In this document: positions 8,095 to 17,151 of the stretch, piece by piece
Layout of the letters: each line of letters opens with the position of its first letter
Numbering within the stretch: the first letter of the stretch is position 1
Notes under the pieces: model-generated
Databases searched by the model: none
What the model was told of the DNA's origin: nothing
Seen by the model: only the letters and a program-made list of their open reading frames with translations
Made by a program: the position numbers and the translations under genes
NCBI RefSeq assembly: GCF_001866055.1
Contig: NZ_MLQS01000001.1
Span: 1,361,616-1,425,615 of the forward strand
Reading direction: 5' to 3'
Length of the DNA: 64,000 bases
Source: Anaerobacillus alkalidiazotrophicus
Lineage (GTDB): Bacteria; Bacillota; Bacilli; Bacillales_H; Anaerobacillaceae

Positions 8095-8892
8095 TTAACG
8101 TCCATTGCTGTAATCGTACAAGTCTGGTAGATTATATAAATATTTACTCAAGGCAATGCTATTTTGTTCGTCTAGCATTCCACGAGGCATTGTTCCCTTT
8201 CCATTCATAATGATATCTAAAATTTCATCTTCGCTATACTTTTGATTTAAATTATATAAACTTGGCCCTGCCAAGCCTTGCCACGTACTTCCGTGACAAG
8301 CAATACATGTTTTATCAACATATTCAAATAATCTTTTTTCTTCTTCAGTAAAATAGAAATCAGTTCCTAAGTAACTTAAATCCATACCATCTTCTAAGTC
8401 AAAATATGAATCTTTTAAATTATTTTGTGCGTCATAGTTGTGAGGTTCATTATATATTTCATCATTAGTTATTAAATGACTATGTGCCTTTTCTTCTTCA
8501 GGATTATAATAGCTTGGGTCATACCATATCCATACTGTTGAATCGGGTAACTTACCGTAATTCACTCCGTTGTAGCTAACAATTGCAGTTTTAGGAAGTG
8601 CATATCCATTTAGATAGTTTCCTCTCATAGTTACTTCAACACTAAACCTTCTATCATTCGAGGGTTGCCTATACGTAATCGAAATATCTTCAAAATCTTT
8701 TATATAACCTGACTGTTTACGTGATATTACATAGTTATGTAACCAATCTTCATTAACGTAAAGTTCATTTGCTTGAAGATATGAAGTTATGTCATATGCT
8801 ATTTCATCAACTTTAGGCTGTGCAATAGTATAATAGGTTATCCAACCTAAAATTTTAGATGCGGCAAATATTAGTAAAGAAATACTAAACAA
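8095..8892 (-). CDS. Membrane-anchored single-haem cytochrome c protein
   Basis: 265 residues from a TTG at 8892 that lacks a ribosome-binding site. The frame stays open upstream and encodes a basic stretch (KRTKFITKS) typical of the cytoplasmic side of a membrane anchor, so the natural start probably lies further upstream and may have been disturbed by the repeat at 8946-8981. The hydrophobic anchor is residues 1-23. Residues 25-190 are a soluble domain I do not recognise. The C-terminus is a class I cytochrome c domain with CIACH (Cys196, Cys199, His200) and a likely Met ligand in GTMPRGM. Probably a monohaem electron carrier outside the membrane, of the type in CccA-like proteins but with an extra N-terminal domain. 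Confidence 0.8.
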   Translation of the reverse strand: MFSISLLIFAASKILGWITYYTIAQPKVDEIAYDITSYLQANELYVNEDWLHNYVISRKQSGYIKDFEDISITYRQPSNDRRFSVEVTMRGNYLNGYALPKTAIVSYNGVNYGKLPDSTVWIWYDPSYYNPEEEKAHSHLITNDEIYNEPHNYDAQNNLKDSYFDLEDGMDLSYLGTDFYFTEEEKRLFEYVDKTCIACHGSTWQGLAGPSLYNLNQKYSEDEILDIIMNGKGTMPRGMLDEQNSIALSKYLYNLPDLYDYSNGR

Positions 8893-8945
8893 GATTTTTA
8901 ATGTAAACCAGATACTTTTTGTTATGAATTTCGTTCTCTTTTTTT

Positions 8946-8981
8946 GCTTTATCGCTTTAACGCGGCGGGGGTCAGACCCCC
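8946..8981. repeat. REP-like palindrome, copy c (reverse)
   Basis: Minus-strand reading: TAGGGGGTCTGACCCCC, then GCCGCGTTAAAGCGATAAAGC. It sits between two minus-strand genes and touches the stop codon of the upstream one. Confidence 0.85.
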
Positions 8982-10429
8982 TAAATATACTCTAAACATT
9001 CAGTAGCTTGCAAATGTTCATTACGCTCCAAATGATAGGAGGAAAGGTTTTCAGCGAGTTTAATTAGCTGTTTTTGTAAGTTGTTTTTGAGAGTGAGTGC
9101 CCACTCGTCGTAAATTCCAGGTAAAATGTCTTTTGGCGCATTTATCAAAACTCGTTTAAACTGCAGATAATCACTGCAAATATCTTTTTCTTCCAAGTCT
9201 TTTATTTGATTCAAATAATTTACAAGATCGCACGTTATTTGTCCTCGTAAGTAAATATGCTCCTTGTCTGATTGCAAAAACTCCATGTTTTCTCTATTAA
9301 CTAGTTTTTTTAAATGGTTTAAATATACACGTAAATCTCTTTTTGCAGTAACTAGGTCTTTTTCAGGCATTAAGTCATCACAAATTTGCTCTCTAACAAC
9401 GGTTTGATGAAGAAGTAGATAACAAAATAATTTTTTGGCCATTCGTTGATTCCAACCTTTAGTGATGGGAATATCATTAATTTCGACAGAGAAATTATCA
9501 ATAAGTTTCACTTCTATAACATTACTTTTTATTTCAGTAACACCGACTTGAACAAGCTGAGTTAAGTGTGTGCTAAGTTCATTTATGTATTGACTCGTAT
9601 ATCTATCTGTATTAGTCGTTTTATCCAAGTCTTTGAATATAAATTTTGTCATGCATTCTGTGGTTTTCATAGGTTGATCGAGAAAGGTCCCGTTAGAAGC
9701 ATTTGGGATAATGATGTAATGATTATTTGGAATGGTATATGTCGCAATTCCAGTCGCTTTTGGTGGGAAAATAGGATCATATTCACCTGATAATAGTAAT
9801 GTAGGGACCATCAGTTGAGAGACCTGTTCTAAAGTAAGGGTAGAGGGGATTAACTTTTCCCAATACTGAAAGTAAGTGTCAACAGTAACGTTAGAATAAC
9901 ATGATTTTAACAATTCAAGATCATTAGTATTTGTGTCCATCATGATTTTTGGTATTAAATACTCAGCTAGTGGTTGTAATGAGCCTAACTGTGACAGCTT
10001 CTTTCGATAAGAAAGGATCTGGTTGGTCACTTCTACTGGAAAATAAATTAATGTTGAGATAATGGTTAAGCTCTTGATTAATTTTGGGAATCGGTAAGAA
10101 AAGTACATCGCTAAATTCGCTCCAAGACCATGTCCTACAATGTGAAAATTATTAATTTTAAGTTCATCAACGAGATTTTTTAAATCATCAGTCAAGAGCT
10201 CCCATGATATTTCTTTATCTCCTAACTCGCTTTTGCCGTGTCCTCTTAAATCATATGTAATAACGCTAAAGCTCTCTCTTAATAGAGGAATAATTTTATA
10301 CCAGTACCGTCTATCCATTCCTAATCCATGAACTAGTATTATATGTGGAACCTCCATACTAGTGCTATTTATACATGTATAGTGGCTATAGTCAAAGTTT
10401 TTATTGCCTACTTTATTTTTTTTCCTCAT
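8981..10429 (-). CDS. Alpha/beta-hydrolase-like sensor fused to SARP/BTAD-type DNA-binding domain
   Basis: Start chosen at ATG 10429 with GGGGAG upstream (a start at 10477 has no site); 482 residues. Residues ~25-265 are an alpha/beta-hydrolase fold (ILVHGLGMDRRYW, DLRGHGKS). The nucleophile elbow is GHGLG, so the catalytic Ser is Gly101, and the expected catalytic His is Asn246 (NASNGTFLDQP). Asp218 remains. It is therefore probably a non-catalytic ligand sensor. Residues ~304-389 look like an OmpR/SARP winged helix (MAKKLFCYLLLHQ...KRDLRVYLNHLKKLV), followed by a BTAD-like helical region. The protein stops within that region, at a palindromic repeat, so the C-terminus may be truncated. Likely a transcription regulator; targets unknown. 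Confidence 0.75.
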   Translation of the reverse strand: MRKKNKVGNKNFDYSHYTCINSTSMEVPHIILVHGLGMDRRYWYKIIPLLRESFSVITYDLRGHGKSELGDKEISWELLTDDLKNLVDELKINNFHIVGHGLGANLAMYFSYRFPKLIKSLTIISTLIYFPVEVTNQILSYRKKLSQLGSLQPLAEYLIPKIMMDTNTNDLELLKSCYSNVTVDTYFQYWEKLIPSTLTLEQVSQLMVPTLLLSGEYDPIFPPKATGIATYTIPNNHYIIIPNASNGTFLDQPMKTTECMTKFIFKDLDKTTNTDRYTSQYINELSTHLTQLVQVGVTEIKSNVIEVKLIDNFSVEINDIPITKGWNQRMAKKLFCYLLLHQTVVREQICDDLMPEKDLVTAKRDLRVYLNHLKKLVNRENMEFLQSDKEHIYLRGQITCDLVNYLNQIKDLEEKDICSDYLQFKRVLINAPKDILPGIYDEWALTLKNNLQKQLIKLAENLSSYHLERNEHLQATECLEYI

Positions 10430-10647
10430 CAAAACTCCCCTTATGTAAGTGTGTGTAACATAAGTGTAACGCTTCAATTGATAAAATAAAATCAGTTTTT
10501 GGAATTTTTAATAAATCATACCAACTTTTTTACGGATTGGTGAGGGTTCTATGTGGAGAATGTCTTTGTTAGGACAATTTAACTATTTTTATGTTCGTTT
10601 CTATATCTAAAATTTCGTGAAAAATTTCAGTTCGAGGAGGAAATAGA

Positions 10648-13503
10648 TTGAAAAGATTTAGTCGTGTTTTTTTAGCAATGTTAATAATGTTTAGTTTTTT
10701 GTTTCCGTTTCCTATAACCTTAGCACAAGAAACTAGTTGGCAAACGGCTTATAGGGAGTATCTTAAGGAGTACCTTGATCAAAATAGGCTAGATCAAATG
10801 ATATTGGTTGATTTAAACAGAGATGGTATACCTGAACTTTTTGGTGGAAATTCAAGTATGATATCTTCGCCTGTGGAAGTAGCCATTACTTTTCAAGATG
10901 ATAAGGTAGTAGAGTTGAACCATGACGGTAATGGAATTTCAGGTTGGGAAAGTACGATCGATTTTATGATTGGCTTACCGACTTTTGTAGGATTAGAGTT
11001 GTATCAAGATATAAACAGAAATGAGTATATATTCTTTGGGTCAGATTCTGTAAGTGGTGGTGATTCGCAGGATGGATGTACATATGAAATAAGTTTGGTG
11101 GATCATACGGTTTTTACAAAGGAAATCTACTGTGCGTCTGTTCCAAAGTGGGAATATGAAGAGGGAATAACAGAAACGTTTACGTTCCTTGGTTTAGAGG
11201 TAACAGAAGTGGAATTTGAAAGAAAAAGGTCTGATTATTATTCTACATTACAAGAAGTTGATCTTAAGCTTATTTCCACTGGATACGGTTGGATGTCAAA
11301 CCTCCTAGATGGAGCAGAAATAGACTCGGCGATCAATCACTTTTTAAATAGTTATTCGAATAGCTTTAGTGAGGATCTATATTTATCTATGGCTTCAGAA
11401 GATAAGCTACGTTTGAATGAATTTATAAATCACTTCATACAAAATTTTTCGGAATTTGATATTACTAGATATGGTGATACTGATTTCCTTGATTTGGCGC
11501 TTTGGAATACTTTCACTAATATTTCACCAGTTGAATTTAACGAAGATCAACTAAAGTACCGACCGCTTTATCTTAAAGAGGAAGCTGAATATTACGGTTT
11601 TACAGAAGAAGTTGTTAATTGGCCATTTTATTTAATGTCTGCTAATGCGGTGGATGAGTATCTTACTGAGTTATTTGGAGTTGTTCCAGAAAAAAAACAA
11701 AAGTATAAAAGTGAAGGGTTCAATACTTTTTATTTTGAGGATGGTTACTATTTTTTTCCTGAACTGATGTTTGGTGGTGAGTGGACTGCTGTTTCTCCTC
11801 AGGTTGAGCATCTGTATTCGATCGAGGATGGATTATATTATCTAGAATATTCAATCTATGACTTTGCTTACTCTGACGATATAGATTTTTCGATTGAATT
11901 AAAGGAGAATTGGAGTCAAGAAAAAAAGCATAGTGCGTATAAGGTAAATAGTGGTTATGCGATTATTAGAGATGTGGTCATCGATGGAGTAGAAACTTGG
12001 AACTTAGTCAAATATGAATCCAATGATGCTGCACTGCTTTATGATGATTTAAAGCTATATCAACAACAACCATTACAAGAGTCAAATATAACATTTGATG
12101 ATCCAACTGGCTCTACAGAGTATGTTACATATTTAGAAGAAGTTTTAGAGCAATTAAATGGGTCCGAGCCTAATCACCAAGGTAATAGTGCTATTACAAG
12201 GTTTATCGAATATTCGTTACAAAGGATTGCGATGGAAAATGTTACTGCCGAAGATAACCAAGTTTTCATAACAAAAGAGAGTGTTAGTGACGTTTTGGAT
12301 CACGTACTTGAGGCCAAAAGTGATGTTGATAAAGTGTTAGAAGCATTTGCTATTACTTTAAATAAAAATGCTGATGTAGTACTAACATTTCATAGCGATA
12401 ATCTAGATTTGAGTATGCCTGTAATTGTGAATTTTGACCAATCGATCGTCGAAAAAGCTGATTTGGTTGACCGTATTTTGGTTTCTTTAGACGGGAAAGG
12501 GGATTTTCTTTCAATATCAGTTGAAGACCTGAAAGATTTCGGTTCAATCTCTATTCAGTTTGAAAAAAGTTCGGACCAATATTTACTAACTTTTTTAGAT
12601 GATTTTGGTCAAGCTGTCGACCGAATCGGTCATTCCCTGAGTTTATCTTTTCCGGCAGAAAATGAATTTTCTACTGTTTTTATGGAAGCTGGTGGATACA
12701 ATTTGGGTGGTCGATATGATGAGGTATCTCAAACCATACAGATTTTGACAAATCTTTCTGGAGAGTATAGGGTATTACAAAATGAAGTGTCAATAAATGA
12801 TATTGACCATCTCTCATTAGATATTCAAAAAGCAATCTATTTTATGGTATCAAGAGGTTATTTGACGCTAGAAAATGATCGTTTTAACCCTGCGGATAAT
12901 TTGAATAGAAACGATTTAACGATGGCCTTGGTTAAGATGTTATATGCCTATGATAAAAACTTACAAACAACATACTCTGATGTTGAAGCCAATGATGAAT
13001 ATTATCATTATATAGCATCTGCACAAAATCAGGATATTGTTAGACGATTAGATGAGGAAACATTTAATGGATTAAGTTATATAGATAAAGAGGAATTTCT
13101 CGCTTTGAGTAGTCAAACATTGAGGAATAAAAAAGGATATGATTACCCAGAAGATCTAACCAATTATCTAGTTTTTATCGATAGCAATAAAATTTCTAAT
13201 GACGTAGAACAAGAATTAGCATTAGCGGTGCAGAAGGGGTTAAATTCTAGCGGTGGTTTTCTAATGCCTAACAAAGAAATAAGTCGTAGTGAGGCAGCCT
13301 ATGTCTTACATAAACTGTTTATGTTAATGTATGACACTCCATCAGCAGCAATCAATGCCGAGTTAGCAGCCACCCCTGCAAATGAAGCGACCGAAATAAC
13401 CCAAGACCAAGAAAAAAGTAGTAAAGCTATATACTACATACTACTGATAATCATAGTTTTTATTATTTTTAGGGGTCAGACCCCCACCCCTTTAAAGCGT
13501 TAA
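10648..13503 (+). CDS. Secreted SLH-like surface protein, 951 aa
   Basis: TTG start behind GAGGAGG. A clear signal peptide (residues 1-26, cut after ITLAQ) leads into a long acidic exported region with DLNRDGIPELFGG near the start, an FG-GAP/EF-hand-like segment that could bind calcium. Near the C-terminus, residues ~725-890 resemble S-layer homology modules (FNPADNLNRNDLTMALVKML; then ISRSEAAYVLHKLF), followed by a hydrophobic helix (about 926-941). It may attach to wall polymers or the membrane. The middle is not recognised. The last ten codons, including the stop, lie inside a palindromic repeat, so the native C-terminus has been replaced. Confidence 0.7.
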   Translation: MKRFSRVFLAMLIMFSFLFPFPITLAQETSWQTAYREYLKEYLDQNRLDQMILVDLNRDGIPELFGGNSSMISSPVEVAITFQDDKVVELNHDGNGISGWESTIDFMIGLPTFVGLELYQDINRNEYIFFGSDSVSGGDSQDGCTYEISLVDHTVFTKEIYCASVPKWEYEEGITETFTFLGLEVTEVEFERKRSDYYSTLQEVDLKLISTGYGWMSNLLDGAEIDSAINHFLNSYSNSFSEDLYLSMASEDKLRLNEFINHFIQNFSEFDITRYGDTDFLDLALWNTFTNISPVEFNEDQLKYRPLYLKEEAEYYGFTEEVVNWPFYLMSANAVDEYLTELFGVVPEKKQKYKSEGFNTFYFEDGYYFFPELMFGGEWTAVSPQVEHLYSIEDGLYYLEYSIYDFAYSDDIDFSIELKENWSQEKKHSAYKVNSGYAIIRDVVIDGVETWNLVKYESNDAALLYDDLKLYQQQPLQESNITFDDPTGSTEYVTYLEEVLEQLNGSEPNHQGNSAITRFIEYSLQRIAMENVTAEDNQVFITKESVSDVLDHVLEAKSDVDKVLEAFAITLNKNADVVLTFHSDNLDLSMPVIVNFDQSIVEKADLVDRILVSLDGKGDFLSISVEDLKDFGSISIQFEKSSDQYLLTFLDDFGQAVDRIGHSLSLSFPAENEFSTVFMEAGGYNLGGRYDEVSQTIQILTNLSGEYRVLQNEVSINDIDHLSLDIQKAIYFMVSRGYLTLENDRFNPADNLNRNDLTMALVKMLYAYDKNLQTTYSDVEANDEYYHYIASAQNQDIVRRLDEETFNGLSYIDKEEFLALSSQTLRNKKGYDYPEDLTNYLVFIDSNKISNDVEQELALAVQKGLNSSGGFLMPNKEISRSEAAYVLHKLFMLMYDTPSAAINAELAATPANEATEITQDQEKSSKAIYYILLIIIVFIIFRGQTPTPLKR

Positions 13504-13523
13504 CGCGGTGGGGGTCTGACCCC
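13472..13523. repeat. REP-like palindrome, inverted pair, copy d
   Basis: GGGGTCAGACCCCCACC, spacer with TTTAAAGCGTTAACGC, then GGTGGGGGTCTGACCCC. The 17-nt arms are perfectly complementary. It encodes the last residues and stop of the gene to its left and abuts a truncated IS4 transposase on its right. Confidence 0.92.
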
Positions 13524-14680
13524 AATGGCGTTATAAGTCAATGTTTATCGTTACTTCCTACAAAAGTATTTTCGTGTCCACTTCTAAATTATGGTAACGA
13601 CAAGCTTGACGCAGATGCATTAATGAAAATATTTGTAGCTGCTCATCTAGACAACTGGAAATCTTATAGCGATATCGAAGAAAAACTTTATGCGAACCCG
13701 GATTTCTGTAAATCAATAAATCTATCAAGTATAAGTGGCTCTCAAATTAGTCGACGAATTAACGAATTGCCAACTGAATGGGCGCAAGATCTCTTCTTAA
13801 GAGTGGTTCACATTCTTCAAGATCTAACTAAAGGTTTTAAAGGCGTAAGCCCAGAAGTTGGACTACTAAAAATTATTGATTCTACTCATTTGAAGTTACC
13901 GCCAGAGTTATGTGACTGGGCTTACGTCACAAAAGGTTGGAATGTAGTTAAAATGCACACTCGGTTGGTTGTTGTTTCTGATGATACGTATTATCCAGAT
14001 AAGATCGTACCTTTAACGGGAATTGTTAGTGATTTTGAGAGCGCTAATTTTCTTGTTGAGAAATCCGAAGCCACCTTTTTGGTGGATCGAGGATTTCCAT
14101 CAAAGGAGAATCTTCAAAAGTGGTTAGAAGAAGGCGTTTTTTTCGTTGCTCGGATCACCAAAAGTCTAAAAGTGACCTCTCTAGAAGAATATGAAATTAG
14201 TCATCCGGCCATCATTAGAGATGCAAGAGTTTTGTTTGGCAAATCACAAAAACCTATTCGCTTAGTTGAGTTTAGAGATGAAGAACAATGACTTTATCGT
14301 TTAATGACAACTAGATGGGACCTAACCGGTGAGCAGATTATGGATCTTTATCGCTATCGTTGGATGATAGAAACGTTTTTCAGGTGGGTGAAACAGCATT
14401 TAAGCCTAGTAAGAATTTGGAGTACAAAGCCACAAGGAATGTAGAATCAAATGTTTCTCGCTTTAGCTGCCTATGGTTTGGCGTTGATTCTTCAGCTTCA
14501 AACCAAAACTTCGAAAACATTATGGTCATTTTTACGATTAATGAGAACATACATTACAAAACATGGAAAAAGTTTACTAGTGCACTATTTCGGAAGAAAA
14601 GTAAGACGTCGAGGGGGAGACAAAAAGTCCCTATCCCAAAGAAAAAGGAAACCGTCTTTCAAGGAACTGTTGCACTGATT
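13524..14680 (+). pseudogene. IS4-family transposase, degraded
   Basis: One frame runs from the repeat at 13523 (QCLSLLPTKVF...) through the ATG at 13623 to about 14680. It encodes an IS4-type DDE transposase: SGSQISRRINELP near the N-terminus, IDSTHL and VDRGFPS for the first catalytic region, and the YREK-like YRYRWMIETFFRWVKQHL. Two in-frame stops break it: TGA at 14289-14291 and TAG at 14442-14444 (a Trp in intact relatives, from memory). The N-terminus is cut at the repeat. No terminal inverted repeats are evident. It is a dead copy. Confidence 0.85.
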
Positions 14681-14815
14681 AAATTAAAAAAGAATTAATG
14701 ATCGTAAAACACAAGTGAAAAGGAAAAAAAGGAATTTACTTTTTGATTTAGAAAGAAAAACTAAATGGAAAAATATAACTTATTTTTATTTGTATTACAT
14801 TGGTGCAACGCCAAT

Positions 14816-14847
14816 GGGTCTGACCCCCGACGCTTTAAAGCGTTAAA
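14816..14847. repeat. REP-like palindrome, copy e
   Basis: GGGTCTGACCCCCGACGCTT then TAAAGCGTTAAAA. A single-arm copy after the IS4 remnant. Confidence 0.8.
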
Positions 14848-14890
14848 AAGAACGAACCGCATCATTCGTGATTGCGTGTTCGTTCTTTCC
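14848..14890. terminator. Hairpin terminator
   Basis: AAAGAACGAAC...GTTCGTTCTTT forms an 11-bp perfect stem around an AT-rich loop; usable from either strand. Confidence 0.6.
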
Positions 14891-14901
14891 GTTATGTAGA
14901 G

Positions 14902-14999
14902 AAGTTGAATTCACTCTAACGTGTTGGTCACTTAAGAAAGTGTCTAGCTTTTTTTCGATTATTTGCAGTAGAATGGGATAGGGGGAGTGAATTCAACTT
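14902..14999. repeat. Short element with 15-bp terminal inverted repeats
   Basis: AAGTTGAATTCACTC at 14902-14916 is perfectly inverted at 14985-14999, with 68 non-coding bp between. It looks like a miniature transposon remnant; no second copy was noticed. It and the neighbouring hairpin fill the gene-free gap 14699-15166. Confidence 0.45.
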
Positions 15000-15166
15000 G
15001 ACTTAATTATGAGGGAGTTGGTGCGGTAAGGGTCTGAACCCGGTACTTCCAAAGGCCGCCTGTCAACTAATATGAATACATACAAAATGTTATCTAAGAA
15101 AACATAAAAACTATGAAAGCATTCTAGATAGTTTTTATAAAAATTAAATTGTAAGTAGGTTATTTC

Positions 15167-16401
15167 ATGAAAAAAAATAAGTTATTTATAGAAAGTAAAA
15201 GTACTGTAGTAGAAGATTTTCAAACATTTTTATCCTATGTAGAATCTACCAATATAAAATTAACGAAGACAAAAGAGTTTTTATCGAAGAAAGATTTGAG
15301 AGCAATAAATGAACAGCTCATTGAACCAATTTTACCTATTACTGCAAAAGAACAGCAGATGGATTACCCTATATTCCATTTATTCTTTCATCTTAGTTTA
15401 ATATTAGATGTATTACGTAAAGTGAAAGCACCAGGAGGAACGTATTTACATGTTCACAAAATCGTTTAGCTGAGTTTAAGCTGTTAACATATACAGAAAA
15501 ATATGTTGCTTTACTCGAAGCTTTTTGGACAAAAGCAGATTGGAACGATTTGCAATGGTCAGAATATGGTGGGGCTCCCACAAATATTGATATTCTCTTC
15601 GAACATTTAGAAAAGTACCCAATTAACAAAAAAATCAATATTAAAAAGAAGCAAACATTATATTACTTACTAGATAATTTTAGACACTTCCTTAATTTTT
15701 TTCACTATTTTGGAATTTGGGAGGTCAAGTTACAAGAAAAAAAAGCTGATGCTTCATCTATTACAGCAAATTACAGAGCAAGTTCCATTGTCATCACTCC
15801 ATTGTTTGCTCTTTTAAAGGATGCATTATACGATACATGGAATATGGATTCAGAAGTTGATCATTGGATAGAAGGTTTGGAGTTATTTAGTGTATTACTT
15901 GGCGAATCGAACGAACTTGGAAATTTAAAGCAAATTTTGTCTGAACAAAGATCAGATAATGAAATAAATGACGAGGAGGTATCGTTTTTTTCACGGTTGC
16001 AATCTTTATTTCCACCTGAAGATCTCTCGAAATCTTACGTATCCAGAGAGGACAACTATGTAGCTGGAAGATATCTCTTCAAAGTAACGCTCAATAAAAG
16101 GTGCTCGAAAACGGTAGAACTTTCAAGCACGAACACACTTCTTGACTTTCATAATTGCATTCAACAAGCCTTTGAGTTGAATGATGATCATTTGTATGCC
16201 TTTTATATGGATAATAATAAATTTAGTAGGCGATGTTACAACTCCCCAATGGATAACTACGGTCCCTTCGTACATGAAGTCGTAATAGGTATGCTTAATT
16301 TATATAAAGGCCAATCATTCCTATATTTATTTAACTTTGGAGATGAAATAGAATTCAATATTGATGTATTGAAAATAGAGAATGTGGAATTTGGGGTCTG
16401 A
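15167..16401 (+). pseudogene. Plasmid pRiA4b ORF-3-like protein, frameshifted
   Basis: The first ~97 codons (from ATG 15167) and the following ~310 codons are in different frames. After LHVHK at about 15460 the alternative frame continues NRLAEFKLLTYTEK without interruption, so one indel near CACAAAATCG (15455-15465) splits a single ~410-residue gene. The second part contains a C-terminal pRiA4b ORF-3-like domain (YLFKVTLNKRCSKTVELS, LDFHNCIQQAFELNDDHLY). The reading frame ends at TGA 16399 inside a palindromic repeat, so the C-terminus may also be cut. It could be a sequencing error or a real pseudogene. The function of the family is unknown. Confidence 0.7.
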
Positions 16402-16444
16402 CCCCCGGCGCTTTAAAGCGGTAATGCGGTGAGGGTCTGACCCC
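16393..16444. repeat. REP-like palindrome, inverted pair, copy f
   Basis: GGGGTCTGACCCCCGGCGC, spacer CTTTAAAGCGGTAATGCGG, then TGAGGGTCTGACCCC. It contributes the TGA stop of the gene on its left. Confidence 0.9.
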
Positions 16445-16472
16445 TTCCAAATTGAGTTAAGGGGGTAAATGT

Positions 16473-17093
16473 ATGAATGGAAAAGAAATGACAAAAGAAG
16501 ATGTACTTTTTTATTTGGATATGATCGGTTCAAGATATGGCCCAACTTACCAACATAAATTTGGTAACCAGAAGCCTTACTACCAATTGGTCAAAGAGAA
16601 AGATTCTGAAAATTATAAGACTTTTATTCGAGTGTATCAACATTATAGAGATCTGTTAGAGGAAAAACCAAAAATGATATTAGACTTACTTTATGGAGTT
16701 GAAAGTAAAGTTCATAGATTGAACGAAATAGGGAAACTATTAGGCATCTCTGGTAGGCGTGTAGCTCAAATAAGACACAAAGCTGAATATACGATTACAA
16801 AAGGGATTTTGAGATATTTAGCCAGTATAGAACCTAAAAAACCTAAAAAACCAAAAGAGTCGTTTAAAACTGTGATTGCGATACAACCTGATGAAATGTT
16901 AGTGAAGATGGGAAGAGCTATACGTTCTTACGAAGCTGTTGTTGAACATTACTTTAATGAGAAATACATTGATTATTATAAAAATCGTAAAAAGTTAGAA
17001 AGGTTACTTATCCATTTGTGGCAAGAAAACGAATTAGATCATCGTCAAAGAGCATTGGAAATTTTAAATAGGGATGATATAGATATTTATTAG
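16473..17093 (+). CDS. Hypothetical protein with sigma-region-4-like HTH, 206 aa
   Basis: ATG 16473 behind AAGGGGG. Residues ~75-110 (VHRLNEIGKLLGISGRRVAQ) look like the helix-turn-helix of sigma factor region 4, so DNA binding is plausible. A KPKKPKKPKE linker is followed by a basic helical C-terminal half rich in aromatic residues. No region 2 is present, so it is not a complete sigma factor. Family unknown. It is bracketed by repeats f and g. Confidence 0.6.
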   Translation: MNGKEMTKEDVLFYLDMIGSRYGPTYQHKFGNQKPYYQLVKEKDSENYKTFIRVYQHYRDLLEEKPKMILDLLYGVESKVHRLNEIGKLLGISGRRVAQIRHKAEYTITKGILRYLASIEPKKPKKPKESFKTVIAIQPDEMLVKMGRAIRSYEAVVEHYFNEKYIDYYKNRKKLERLLIHLWQENELDHRQRALEILNRDDIDIY

Positions 17094-17098
17094 CCTCC

Positions 17099-17150
17099 GG
17101 GGTCAGACCCCTGACGCTTTAAAGCGTTAGGGTAGTGGGGGTCTGACCCC
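17099..17150. repeat. REP-like palindrome, inverted pair, copy g
   Basis: GGGGTCAGACCCCTGACGC, spacer TTTAAAGCGTTAGGGTAG, then TGGGGGTCTGACCCC. It lies between two convergent genes and touches the stop of the minus-strand L,D-transpeptidase gene. Confidence 0.9.
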
Positions 17151-17151
17151 A

